Shown here piece by piece: positions 1-11,584 of a stretch of 64,000 nt of DNA. The position numbers and the translations under genes are program-made. Source of the DNA: Colletes latitarsis. Taxonomy: Eukaryota > Arthropoda > Insecta > Hymenoptera > Colletidae. Position 1 is the first letter of the stretch. Each line of letters opens with the position of its first letter. The notes beneath the pieces are model-generated. The model saw nothing but the letters and a program-made list of their open reading frames with translations. It was not told where the DNA came from and searched no databases. The stretch lies in the NCBI RefSeq assembly GCF_051014445.1, contig NW_027488370.1, forward strand, positions 6,882,001 through 6,946,000, read 5' to 3'.

Positions 1-9
1 ACGTTGTAA

Positions 10-21
10 TGTGGTACCACA
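10..21. other. 12-bp palindrome TGTGGTACCACA (example copy)
   Basis: A perfect 12-base palindrome centred on GGTACC, at monomer positions 87-98. It occurs in a large share of A monomers and most B monomers. Variants shorten it (GCGGTACCACAC) or remove it (AAGTTCCACAC, GTGGATCCACAAC, GTGGTGCCACAC). Three mapped duplication junctions lie immediately upstream of it. Confidence 0.85.
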
Positions 22-495
22 CTGAAGCGGTCAATAGAATCTGGTTCCGAAAGGTATTCTGGAGGATAACGCAGGTTACGTCTTGGTTAGTTCTGGTATT
101 TGCAACCATCTGGCTCATACCTTCGCGATTTCGTATACTTGTTTGCCAGATCCTGGCCTTTTCCTGGCTTGGACCACGTAGTAATGTGGTATCACACTGA
201 AACAGTCAATTAAACCTGGTTGCGATTAATATTTTAGAGGATAACGCCGGTTATGTCTGGGTTAGGTCTGGGATTTGCCCACGTCTGGCTCGTACTTTCG
301 CATTTTTCGCATACTTGTTGGCCAGATACTGGGCTTTTTCTGTTTTGGATCACGTAGTAATGTGGTACCACACTGAAGCGGTCAATAGAATCTGGTTCCG
401 AAAGGTATTCTGCAGGATAACGCCGGTTATGTCTGGGTTAGATCTGGTAATTGTCCTCATCTGGCTCGTACTTTCGCATTTTTCGCATACTTGTT

Positions 496-510
496 GGCCA
501 GATCCTGGCC
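496..510. other. Dyad symmetry GGCCAG-ATC-CTGGCC (example copy)
   Basis: Six-base perfect inverted arms around a 3-base centre, at monomer positions 46-60. It is present in many A monomers and shortened in variants reading GGCCAGATCCTGGGC. It is absent from typical B monomers (GAACAGATCCTGGG). It could form a small hairpin or be a symmetric protein site; function is unknown. Confidence 0.8.
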
Positions 511-592
511 TTTTTCTAGTTTGGATCCCGGAGTAATGTGGATCCACAACGAAACAGACAATTAAACCTGGTTGCGATTAATATTTTAGAGG

Positions 593-606
593 ATAACGCC
601 GGTTAT
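593..606. other. Dyad symmetry ATAAC-GCCG-GTTAT (example copy)
   Basis: Five-base inverted arms with a 4-base centre at monomer positions 143-156, found in most A monomers with the GCCGG form. GCTGG monomers keep the arms. In B the arms shrink to TAAC/GTTA or AAC/GTT. Function is unknown. Confidence 0.75.
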
Positions 607-1280
607 GTCTGGGTTAGGTCTGGGATTTGCCCACGTCTGGCTCGTACTTTCGCATTTTTCGCATACTTGTTGGCCAGATACTGGGCTTTTTCTGTTTTGG
701 ATCACGTAGTAATGTGGTACCACACTGAAACAGTCAATAAAAGCTGGTTCCGAATAGTATTTTAGAGGATAACGCAGGTAACGTCTGGGTTAGTTCTGGT
801 ATTTGCCCTCATCTGGCTCGTACTTTCGCAACTTTGGCATACTTGTTGGCCAGATCCTGGCCTTTTTCTGGTTTGGATCACGTAGTAATGTGGTACCACA
901 CTGAAACAGTCAATAAAAGCTGGTTCCGATTAGTACTTTAGAGGATAACGCTGGTTATGTCTGGGTTAGTTCTGGTATTTGCAATTATCTGGCTCATACT
1001 ATCGCGTTTTTCGCATACTTCATGGCCAGATCCAGGGTTTTTTCAGGTTTGGATCCCGTAGTAATGTGGTTCCACACCGAAACAGTCAATTAAACCTGGT
1101 TGGGATGAATATTTTAGGGGATAACGCCGGTTATGTCTGGGCTAGGTCTGGAATTTGCCCACATCTGGCTCGTACTTTCGCATTTCTCGCATACTTGTTT
1201 GCCGGATCCTGGGCTTTTTCTGGTTTGGATCACGTAGTAATGTGGTACCACACTGAAACAGTCAATAAAAGCTGGTTCCG

Positions 1281-2740
1281 ATGAGTATTTTAGAGGATAA
1301 CGCTGGTTATGTCTGGGTTAGTTCGGGTATTTGCAATTATCTGGCTCATACTATCGCGTTTTTCGCATACTTCTTGGCCAGATCCAGAGTATTTTCAGGT
1401 TTGGATCACGTAGTAATATGGTACCACACAGAAACAGTCAATAGAAGCTGGTTCCGAATACTATTTTAGAGGATGACGCTGGTTATGTCTGGGTTAGTTC
1501 TGGTATTTGCAACAATCTGGCTCATACTTTCGCGATTTCGTATACTTGTTTGCCAGATCCTGGCCTTTTTCTGGCTTGGATCCCGTAGTAATGAAGTTCC
1601 ACACCGAAACAGTCAATTAAACCTGGTTGCGATTAATATTTTAGTGGATAACGCCGGTTATGTCTCGGGTAGTTCTGGAATTTGCCGTTATCTGGCTCGT
1701 ATTTTCGCATTTTTCGCATACTTGTTGGCAAGATCCTGGGCTTTTTTTGGTTTGGATCTCGTAGTAAAGTGGTACCACACTGAAACAGCCAATTAAACCT
1801 GGTTGCGATTAATATTTTAGAGGATAACGCCGGTTATGTCTCGGTTAGGTCTGGGATTTGCCATCATCTGGCTCGTACTTTCGCATTTTTCGCATACTTA
1901 TTGGCCAGATCCTGGCCTTTTTCTGGTATGGATCCCGTAGTAATGTGGATCCACAACGAAACGGACAATTAAACCTGGTTGCGATTAATATTTTAGAGGA
2001 TAACGCCGGTTATGTCTGGGCTAGGTCTGGAACTTGCCCACATCTGGCTCGTACTTTCGCATTTTTCGCATACTTGTTGGCCGGATACTGGGCTTTTTCT
2101 GTTTTGGATCACGTAGTAATGTGGTACCACACTGAAACAGTCAATAAAAGCTGGTTCCGAATAGTATTTTAGAGGATAACGCAGGTAACGTCTGGGTTAG
2201 TTCTGGTATTTGCAATCATCTGCCTCGTACTTTCGCATTTTTCGCATACTTGTTGGCAAGATCCTGGGTTTTTTTTGGTTTGGATCACGTAGTAATGTGG
2301 TACCACACTGAAACTGTCAATTAAACCTGGTTCCGATTTATATTTTGGAGGATAATGCCGGTTATGTCTGGGTTAGGTCTAGTATTTGCCCTCATCTGGC
2401 TCGTACTTTCGCATTTTTCGCATACTTGTTGGCCAAATCCTGGCCTTTTTCTGGTTTGGATCACGTAGTAATGCGGTACCACACTGAAACAGTCAATTAA
2501 ACCTGGTTTCAGTTAGTATTTTAGAGGATAACGCCGGTTATGTCTGGGTTAGGTCTGGTATTTGCCCTCATCTGGCTCGTACTTTCGCATTTTTCGCAAA
2601 CTTGTTGGCCAGATCCCGGCCTTTTTCTGGATTGGATCACGTGGTAATGCGGTACCACACCGCAACAGTCAAGTAAACCTGGTTCCGATTAATATTTGGA
2701 GGATAACGCCGGTTATGTCTCGGTTAGGTCTGGGATTTGC
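1281..2740 (+). repeat. 24-mer duplication, left copy
   Basis: The run of monomer variants here recurs 4,224 bp downstream, exactly 24 x 176. Matching landmarks include the variant with TCGCGATTTCGTATAC (about 1530 and 5755), the GTGGATCCACAACG variant, the TTTCAGTTAGTATT variant and the one-base-short AATATTTGGAGG / AATATTTAGAGG site (2690 and 6914). The copies differ at many scattered positions, so this is an older event than the core HORs. Similarity fades near 2,740, where the next monomers are of different type. Confidence 0.75.
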
Positions 2741-3920
2741 CCTCATCTGGCTCATACTTTCGCATTTCTCGCATACTTGTTGGCCAGATCCTGGGCTTTT
2801 TCTGGTTTGGATCACGTAGTAATGTGGTACCACACTGAAACAGTCAATAAAAGCTGGTTCCGATTAGTATTTTAGAGGATAACGCTGGTTATGTCTGGGT
2901 TAGTTCTGGTATTTGCAATTATCTGGCTCATACTATCGCGTTTTTCGCATGCTTCTAGGCCAGATGCAGGGTTTTTTCAGGTTTGGATCCCGTAGTGATG
3001 TGGTTCCACACCGAAACAGTCAATTAAACCTGGTTGGAATGAATATTTTAGGGGATAACGCCGGTTATGTCTGGGTTAGGTCTGGTATTTGCCCTCATCT
3101 GGCTCGTATTTTCGCATTTTTCGCATACTTATTGGCCAGATCCTGGCCTTTTTCTGGTTTGGATCACGTTGTAATGTGGTACCACCCTGAAACGGTGAAT
3201 AAGAGCTGGTGGCGATTAATATTTTAGAGGATAACGCTGGTTATGTCTGGGTTAGTTCTGGTATTTGCAATCATCTGGCTCATACTTTCGCAATTTTCTC
3301 GTACTTGTTGGCCATATCTTGGGTTTTCTGTGGCTTGGATCCCGTCGAAATCTGGTTCCACACCGAAGCAGTCAATCAAACCTGGTTGCGATGAATATTT
3401 TGGAGGATAACGCTGGTTATGTTTGGGTTAGTTCTGGTATTTGCAATCATCTGACTCGTACTTTCGCATTTTTCGCATACTTGTTGGCAAGATTATGGGC
3501 TTTTTTTAGTTTGGATCACGTAGTAATGTGGTACCACACTGAAACAGTCAATAAAAGCTGGTTCCGAATAGTATTTTAGAGGATAGCGCAGGTTACGTCT
3601 GGGTTAGTTCTGGTATTTGCAATCATCTGGCTCATACATTCGCGTTTTTCGCATACATCTTTGCCGGATCCTGGGTTTTTTCTGGTTTGGATCCCGTAGT
3701 AATGAAGTTCCAAACCGAAACAGTCAATTAAACCTGGTTGCGATTAATATTTTAGAGGATAACGCCGGTTATGTCTCGGGTAGGTCTGGGATTTGCCGTC
3801 ATCTGGCTCGTATTTTCGCATTTCTCGCATACTTGTTGGCCAGATCATGGCCTTTTCCTGGCTTGGACCACGTAGTAACGTGGTATCACACTGAAACAGT
3901 CAATTAAACCTGGTTGCGAT

Positions 3921-5166
3921 TAATATCTTAGAGGATAACGCCGGTTATGTCTCGGGTAGGTCTGGGATTTGCCGTCATCTAACTCGTATTTTCGCATTTT
4001 TCGCATACTTGTTGGCCAGATGCTGGCCTTTTTCTGGCTTCGACCACGTAGTAATGTGGTATCACACTGAAACAGTCAATAGAATCTAGTTCCGAATAGT
4101 ATTTTGGAGGATAACGCAGGTTACGTCTGGGTTAGTTCTGGTATTTGCAATCTTCTGGCTCATACTTTCGCGTTTTTCACATACTTGTTGGCCAGATCCT
4201 GGGTTTTTTTCTGGTTTGGATCCCGTAGTAATGAAGTTCCACACTGAAACAGTCAATTAAACCTGGTTCCGATTAATATTTTAGAGGATAACGCTGGTTA
4301 TGTCTGGGTTAGTTCTGTTATTTGCAATCATCTGGCTCATACTTTCGCAATTTTCGCGTACTTGTTGGCCAGATCTTGGGTTTTTAGTGGTTTGGATCCC
4401 TTCGTAATGTCGTTCCACACCGAAGCAGTCAATTAAACTTGGTTGCGATGAATATTTTGGAGGATAACGCTGGTTATGTTTGGGTTAGTTCTGGTATTTG
4501 CAATCATCTGGCTCGTACTTTCGCATTTTTCGCATACTTGTTGGCAAGATCCTGGGCTTTTTTTGGTGTGGATCACGTAGTAATGTGGTACCACACTGAA
4601 ACAGTCAATAAAAGCTGGTTCCGAATAGTATTTTAGAGGATAACGCAGGTTACGTGTGGGTTAGTTCTGGTATTTGCCTCCATCTGGCTCGTACCTTCGC
4701 ATTTTTCGCTTACTTGTTGGCCAGATCCTGGCCTTTTTCTGGCTTGGACCACGAAGTAATGTGGTACCACACCGAAACAGTCAATTAAACCTAGTTCCGA
4801 TTAATATCTTAGAGGATAACGCCGGTTATGTCTCGGGTAGGTCTGGGATTTGCCGTCATCTAGCTCGTATTTTCGCATTTTTCGCATACTTGTTGGCCAG
4901 ATGCTGGCCTTTTTCTGGCTTCGACCACGTAGTAATGTGGTATCACACTGAAACAGTCAATAGAATCTAGTTCCGAATAGTATTTTGGAGGATAACGCAG
5001 GTTACGTCTGGGTTAGTTCTGGTATTTGCAATCTTCTGGCTCATACTTTCGCGTTTTTCACATACTTGTTGGCCAGATCCTGGGTTTTTTTCTGGTTTGG
5101 ATCCCGTAGTAATGAAGTTCCACACTGAAACAGTCAATTAAACCTGGTTCCGATTAATATTTTAGA
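3921..5166 (+). repeat. 5-mer (881-bp) tandem duplication, second copy partial
   Basis: A variant with TAATATCTTAGAGG followed by TGCCGTCATCTA begins at 3,921 and again at 4,802, an offset of 881 bp (5 monomers plus 1). The match runs about 365 bp, through the TGGCTTCGACCACG and TAGAATCTAGTTCCG variants. It ends near 5,166, where TTTTAGAAGATAACG replaces TTTTAGAGGATAACG. Only about two of the five monomers of the second copy are retained or recognisable. Confidence 0.75.
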
Positions 5167-5504
5167 AGATAACGCTGGTTATATCTGGGTTAGTTCTGGT
5201 ATTTGCAATCATCTGGCTCATACTTTCGCATTTATCGCATACTTGTTGGCCAGATCCAGGCCTTTTTCTGGCTTGGACCACGTAGTAATGAGGTACCACA
5301 CTGAAACAGTCAATTAAACCTGGTTCCGATTAATATTTTAGAGGATAACGCCGGTTATGTCTGGGTTAGTTCTGTTATTTGTAATCATCTGGTTCATTTT
5401 TTCGCAATTATCGCGTACTAGTTGGCCAGATCTTGGGTTTTTTGTGGTTTGGATCCCGTCGTAATGTCGTTCCACACCGATGCAGTCAATTAAACCTGGT
5501 TGCG

Positions 5505-6964
5505 ATGAATATTTTGGAGGATAACGCTGGTTATGTTTGGGCTAGTTCTGGTATTTGCAATCATCTGGCTCATACTATCGCGCTTTTCGCATACTTCTTG
5601 GCCAGATCCAGGGTTTTTTCAGGTTTGGATCCCGTAGTAATATGGTACCACACAGAAACAGTCAATAGAATCTGGTTCCGAATAGTATTTTAGAGGATGA
5701 CGCTGGTTATGTCTGGGTTAGTTCTGGTATTTGCAATTATCTGGCTCATACTTTCGCGATTTCGTATACTTGTTTGCCAGATCCTGGCCTTTTTCTGGTT
5801 TGGATCCCGTAGTAATGAAGTTCCACACCGAAACAGTCAATTAAACCTGGTTGCGATTAATATTTTAGTGGATAACGCCGGTTATGTCTCGGGTAGTTCT
5901 GGGATTTGCCGTTATCTGGCTCGTATTTTCGCATTTTTCGCATACTTGTTGGCAAGATCCTGGGCTTTTTTTGGTCTGGATCTCGTAGTAATGAAGTTCC
6001 ACACCGAAACAGTCAATTAAACCTGGTTGCGATTAATATTTTAGAGGATAACGCCGGTTATGCCTCGGTTAGGTCTGGGATTTGCCATCATCTGGCTCGT
6101 ACTTTCGCATTTTTCGCATACTTGTTGTCCTGATCCTGGCCTTTTTCTGGTTTGGATCCCGTAGTAATGTGGATCCACAACGAAACAGACAATTAAACCT
6201 GGTTGCGATTAATATTTTAGAGGATAACGCCGGTTATGTCTGGGCTAAGTCTGGAATTTGCCCACATCTGGCTCGTACTTTCGCATTTTCGCATACTTGT
6301 TGGCCAGATACTGGGCTTTTTCTGTTTTGGATCACGTAGTAATGTGGTACCACACTGAAACAGTCAATAAAAGCTGGTTCCGAATAGTATTTTAGAGGAT
6401 AACGCAGGTAACGTCTGGGTTAGTTCTGGTATTTGCAATCATCTGCCTCGTACTTTCGCATTTTTCGCATACTTGTTGGCAAGATCCTGGGTTTTTTTTG
6501 GTTTGGATCACGTAGTAATGTGGTACCACACTGAAACGGTCAATTAAACCTGGTTCCGATTAATATTTTAGAGGATAATGCCGGTTTTGTCTGGGTTAGG
6601 TCTGGTGTTTGCCCTCATCTGGCTCGTACTTTCGCATTTTTCGCATACTTGTTGGCCAAATGCTGGCCTTTTTCTGGTTTGGATCACGTAGTAATGCGGT
6701 ACCACACTGAAACAGTCAATTAAACCTGGTTTCAGTTAGTATTTTAGAGGATAACGCCGGTTATGTCTGGGTTAGGTCTGGTATTTGCCCTCATCTGGCT
6801 CGGTCTTTCGCATTTTTCGCAAACTTGTTGGCCAGATCCTGGCCTTTTTCTGGATTGGATCACGTGGTAATGCGGTACCACACCGAAACAGTCAAGTAAA
6901 CCTGGTTGCGATTAATATTTAGAGGATTACGCCGGTTATGTCTCGGTTAGGTCTGGGATTTGCC
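5505..6964 (+). repeat. 24-mer duplication, right copy
   Basis: Partner of 1,281-2,740 at a 4,224-bp offset, with the same order of monomer variants. Part of this segment was copied again about 3,340 bp further right, so it lies at the left edge of the chain of duplications that produced the core. Confidence 0.75.
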
Positions 6965-8244
6965 CTCATCTGGCTCGTACATTAGCATTTTTCGCCTACT
7001 TGTTGGCAAGATCCTGGGCTTTCTCTGGTTGGGATCACGTAGTAATGCGGTACCACACCGAAGCAGTCAATTAAACCTGGTTGCAATTATTATTTTAGAG
7101 GATAACGCTGGTTATGTCTGGGTTAGTTCTGTTATTTGCAATTATCTGGCTCGTACTTTCGCATTTTTCGCATACTTGTTGGCAAGATCCTGGGCTTTTT
7201 TTGGTTTGGATCACGTAGTAATGTGGTACCACACTGAAACAGTCAATAAAAGCTGGTTCCGAATAGTATTTTAGAGGATAACGCAGGTTACGTCTGGGTT
7301 AGTTCTGGTATTTGCAATCATCTGGCTCATACTTTCGCGTTTTTCGCATACTTGTTGACCAGATCTTTGGTTTTTTCTGGTTTGGATCCCGTAGTAATGA
7401 AGTTCCACACCGAAACAGTCAATTAAACCTGGTTGCGATTATTATTTTAGAGGATAACGCCGGTTATGTCTCGCGTGGGTCTGGGATTTGCCGTCACCTG
7501 GCTCGTATTCGCATTTTTCGCATACATGTTGGCCAGATCCTGGGCTTTTTTTCGTTTGGATCACGTAGTAATGTGGTACCACACTGAAACAGTCAATAAA
7601 AGCTGGTTCCGAATAGTATTTTAGAGGATAACGCAGGTTACGTCTGGGTTAGTTCTGGGATTTGCCATCATCTGGCTCGTACTTTCGCATTTTTCGCTTA
7701 CTTGTTGGCCAGATCCTGGCCTTTTTCTGGCTTGGACCACGAAGTAATGTGGTGCCACACTGAAACAGTCAATTAAACCTGGTCCCGATTAATATTTTAG
7801 AGGATAACGCCGGTTATGTCTGGGTTAGGTCTGGTACTTGCCCTCATCTGGCTCGTACTTTCGCATTTTTCGCATACTTGTAGGCAGGATCCTGGCCTTT
7901 TTCTGGTTTGGATCACGTAGTAATGCGGTACCACACCGAAACCGGCAATTAAACCTAGTTCCGATTAATATTTTAGAGGATAACGCCGGTTATGTCTGGG
8001 TTAGGTCTGGTATTTGTCCTCATCTGGCTCGTACTTTCGCAGTTTTCGCTTACTTGTTGGGCAGATCCTGACCTTTTTCTGGCTTGGACCACATAGTAAT
8101 GAGGTACCACACTGAAACAGTCAATTGAACCTGGCGGCGATTAATATTTTAGAGGATAATGCCGGTTATGTCTGGGTTAGGTCTGGTACTTGCCCTCATC
8201 TGGCTCGTACTTTCGCATTTTTCGCATACTTGTAGGCAGGATCC
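5550..8244 (+). repeat. 19-mer segment, left copy
   Basis: This segment matches 8,890-11,584 at an offset of 3,339-3,340 bp (19 monomers minus 4 bases). Both copies contain the same series of variants: TCGCGATTTCG, GTGGATCC, TTTCAGTTAG or its C variant, the AATATTTAGAGGATTACG unit, the GATCTTTGGTT unit, and the 2-base-short CTCGTATTCGC unit followed by CATACATG. Copies differ at isolated bases, for example ATTAGC against ATTCGC in the CGTACATT unit. Past about 8,244 the right partner has one extra 176-bp monomer, after which the offset becomes 3,516 bp. Confidence 0.8.
7885..7894. other. Palindrome CAGGATCCTG in the GTAGGCAGG monomer variant
   Basis: In this variant the spaced dyad GGCCAGATCCTGGCC is replaced by TAGGCAGGATCCTGGCC, which contains a perfect, unspaced 10-base palindrome. 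The same variant recurs throughout the core (for example near 11,225 and 13,510) and at 49,560-54,310. Confidence 0.8.
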
Positions 8245-8541
8245 TGGCCTTTTTCTGGTTTGGATCACGTAGTAATGCGGTACCACACCGAAACCGGCAA
8301 TTAAACCTAGTTCCGATTAATATTTTAGAGGATAACGCCGGTTATGTCTGGGTTAGGTCTGGTATTTGCCCTCATCTGGCTCGTACTTTCGCATTTTTCG
8401 CATACTTGTTGGCCAGATCCTGGCCTTTTGCTGGCTTGGACCACGTAGTAATTTGGTGCGACACTGAAACAGTCAATTAAACCTGGTTCCGATTAATATT
8501 TTAGTGGATAACGCCGGTTATGTCTGGGTTAGGTCTGGTAT

Positions 8542-8717
8542 TTGCCCTCATCTGGCTCGTACTTTCGCATTTTTCGCATACTTGTTGGCCAGATCCTGGC
8601 CTTTTTCTGGTTTGGATCACGTAGTAATGCGGTACCACACCGGAACAGTCAAGTAAACCTGGTTGCGATTAATATTTTAGAGGATAACGCCGGTTATGTC
8701 TCGGTTAGGTCTGGGAT
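8542..8717 (+). repeat. Reference monomer of subfamily A (176 bp)
   Basis: The unit runs from the TTG of TTGCCCTCAT to the base before the next TTGCCC at 8718, exactly 176 bp. A hand count of a consensus-like copy in this register gives 38 C, 41 G, 36 A and 61 T, so 45% GC with strong T-over-A asymmetry. It has 9 CpG dinucleotides, about the number expected from composition. In this numbering the landmarks are T-tracts at 29-33, 61-65 and 134-137, the GGCCAG/CTGGCC dyad at 46-60, the GGTACC palindrome centre near 92, and the ATAAC/GTTAT dyad at 143-156. The register is arbitrary and chosen for convenience. Confidence 0.93.
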
Positions 8718-8889
8718 TTGCCCTCATCTGGCTCATACTTTCGCATTTCTCGCATACTTGTTGGCCGGATCCTGGGCTTTTTCTGGTTTGGATCACGTAG
8801 TAATGTGGTACCACACTGAATCAGTCAATAAAAGCTGGTTCCGATTATTATTTTAGAGGATAACGCTGGTTATGGCTGGGTTAGTTCTG

Positions 8890-11584
8890 GTATTTGCAAT
8901 TATCTGGCTCATACTATCGCGTTTTTCGCATACTTCTTGGCCAGATCCAGGGTTTTTTCAGGTTTGGATCACGTAGTAATATGGTACCACACAGAAACAG
9001 TCAATAGAATCTGGTTCCGAATAGTATTTTAGAGGATGACGCTGGTTATGTCTGGGTTAGTTCTGGTATTTGCAATTATCTGGCTCATACTTTCGCGATT
9101 TCGTATACTTGTTTGCCAGATCCTGGCCTTTTTCTGGTTTGGATCCCGTAGTAATGAAGTTCCACACCGAAACAGTCAATTAAACCTGGTTGCGATTAAT
9201 ATTTTAGTGGATAACGCCGGTTATGTCTCGGGTAGTTCTGGGATTTGCCGTTATCTGGCTCGTATTTTCGCATTTTTCGCATACTTGTTGGCAAGATCCT
9301 GGGCTTTTTTTGGTCTGGATCTCGTAGTAATGTGGTACCACACTGAAACAGTCAATTAAACCTGGTTGCGATTAATATTTTAGAGGATAACGCCGGTTAT
9401 GCCTCGGTTAGGTCTGGGATTTGCCATCATCTGGCTCGTACTTTCGCATTTTTCGCATACTTGTTGTCCAGATCCTGGCCTTTCTCTGGTTTGGATCCCG
9501 TAGTAATGTGGATCCACAACGAAACAGACAATTAAACCTGGTTGCGATTAATATTTTAGAGGATAACGCCGGTTATGTCTGGGCTAAGTCTGGAATTTGC
9601 CCACATCTGGCTCGTACTTTCGCATTTTTCGCATACTTGTTGGCCAGATACTGGGCTTTTTCTGTTTTGGTTCACGTAGTAATGTGGTACCACACTGAAA
9701 CAGTCAATAAAAGCTGGTTCCGAATAGTATTTTAGAGGATAACGCAGGTAACGTCTGGGTTAGTTCTGGTATTTGCAATCATCTGCCTCGTACTTTCGCA
9801 TTTTTCGCATACTTGTTGGCAAGATCCTGGGTTTTTTTTGGTTTGGATCACGTAGTAATGTGGTACCACACTGAAACGGTCAATTAAACCTGGTTCCGAT
9901 TAATATTTTAGAGGATAATGCCGGTTATGTCTGGGTTAGGTCTGGTATTTGCCCTCATCTGGCTCGTACTTTCGCATTTTTCGCATACTTGTTGGCCAAA
10001 TGCTGGCCTTTTTCTGGTTTGGATCACGTAGTAATGCGGTACCACACTGAAACAGTCAATTAAACCTGGTTTCACTTAGTATTTTAGAGGATAACGCCGG
10101 TTATGTCTGGGTTAGGTCTGGTATTTGCCCTCATCTGGCTCGGTCTTTCGCATTTTTCGCAAACTTGTTGGCCAGATCCTGGCCTTTTTCTGGATTGGAT
10201 CACGTGGTAATGCGGTACCACACCGAAACAGTCAAGTAAACCTGGTTGCGATTAATATTTAGAGGATTACGCCGGTTATGTCTCGGTTAGGTCTGGGATT
10301 TGCCCTCATCTGGCTCGTACATTCGCATTTTTCGCCTACTTGTTGGCAAGATCCTGGGCTTTCTCTGGTTGGGATCACGTAGTAATGCGGTACCACACCG
10401 AAGCAGTCAATTAAACCTGGTTGCAATTATTATTTTAGAGGATAACGCTGGTTATGTCTGGGTTAGTTCTGTTATTTGCAATTATCTGGCTCGTACTTTC
10501 GCATTTTTCGCATACTTGTTGGCAAGATCCTGGGCTTTTTTTGGTTTGGATCACGTAGTAATGTGGTACCACACTGAAACAGTCAATAAAAGCTGGTTCC
10601 TAATAGTATTTTAGAGGATAACGCAGGTTACGTCTGGGTTAGCTCTGGTATTTGCAATCATCTGGCTCATACTTTCGCGTTTTTCGCATACTTGTTGACC
10701 AGATCTTTGGTTTTTTCTGGTTTGGATCCCGTAGTAATGAAGTTCCACACCGAAACAGTCAATTAAACCTGGTTGCGATTATTATTTTAGAGGATAACGC
10801 CGGTTATGTCTCGCGTGGGTCTGGGATTTGCCGTCACCTGGCTCGTATTCGCATTTTTCGCATACATGTTGGCCAGATCCTGGGCTTTTTTTCGTTTGGA
10901 TCACGTAGTAATGTGGTACCACACTGAAACAGTCAATAAAAGCTGGTTCCGAATAGTATTTTAGAGGATAACGCAGGTTACGTCTGGGTTAGTTCTGGGA
11001 TTTGCCATCATCTGGCTCGTACTTTCGCATTTTTCGCTTACTTGTTGGCCAGATCCTGGCCTTTCTCTGGCTTGGACCACGAAGTAATGTGGTGCCACAC
11101 TGAAACAGTCAATTAAACCTGGTCCCGATTAATATTTTAGAGGATAACGCCGGTTATGTCTGGGTTAGGTCTGGTACTTGCCCTCATCTGGCTCGTACTT
11201 TCGCATTTTTCGCATACTTGTAGGCAGGATCCTGGCCTTTTTCTGGTTTGGATCACGTAGTAATGCGGTACCACACCGAAACCGGCAATTAAACCTAGTT
11301 CCGATTAATATTTTAGAGGATAACGCCGGTTATGTCTGGGTTAGGTCTGGTATTTGTCCTCATCTGGCTCGTACTTTCGCAGTTTTCGCTTACTTGTTGG
11401 GCAGATCCTGACCTTTTTCTGGCTTGGACCACATAGTAATGAGGTACCACACTGAAACAGTCAATTAAACCTGGCGGCGATTAATATTTTAGAGGATAAT
11501 GCCGGTTATGTCTGGGTTAGGTCTGGTACTTGCCCTCATCTGGCTCGTACTTTCGCATTTTTCGCATACTTGTAGGCAGGATCC
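8890..11584 (+). repeat. 19-mer segment, right copy
   Basis: Partner of 5,550-8,244. Its right part lies inside the first copies of the 13-mer and 49-mer HORs, so it was probably a source sequence for the core. The extra monomer after 11,584 has TGGCTTGGGCCACATAG. It is absent from the left copy but kept in every later core copy, so it arose before the core expanded. Confidence 0.8.

Larger units (their letters stand above)
1..5550 (+). repeat. Diverged left-hand satellite segment
   Basis: About 31 A-type monomers that differ noticeably from each other. They mix the main end-of-unit variants: CAATTAAACC against CAATAAAAGC, GGCCTTTTTC against GGGCTTTTTC, and ATCTGGCTCG against ATCTGGCTCA. No kilobase-scale identical copies lie side by side here, unlike 11-31 kb, so homogenisation looks older or weaker. 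Two older duplications can still be traced and are listed separately. Nothing other than satellite is present. Confidence 0.85.

Noticed and set aside
60..120. Telomere-like GGGTTAGG in most monomers
   Set aside because: Only one 8-base match per unit, embedded in GTCTGGGTTAGGTCTGG and not tandem. Probably chance.
2461..2500. Compensatory pairing between GCGGTACC and CACACCG in the palindrome region
   Set aside because: GCGGTACC also occurs with CACACTG (for example near 2,475), so the two changes are not strictly linked.
8562..8590. CENP-B box candidates at TTTCGCATTTTTCGCATAC
   Set aside because: The TTCG core is present, but the required A and CGGG at the set spacing are missing on both strands in the consensus and common variants.
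8542..8856. A family of about 104-residue proteins repeated across the array
   Set aside because: The frames start at TTG rather than ATG in most copies, cross a 176-bp unit that is not a multiple of 3, and read the same DNA twice in different frames. They end at fixed monomer stops and show no domain. They are by-products of the repeat.
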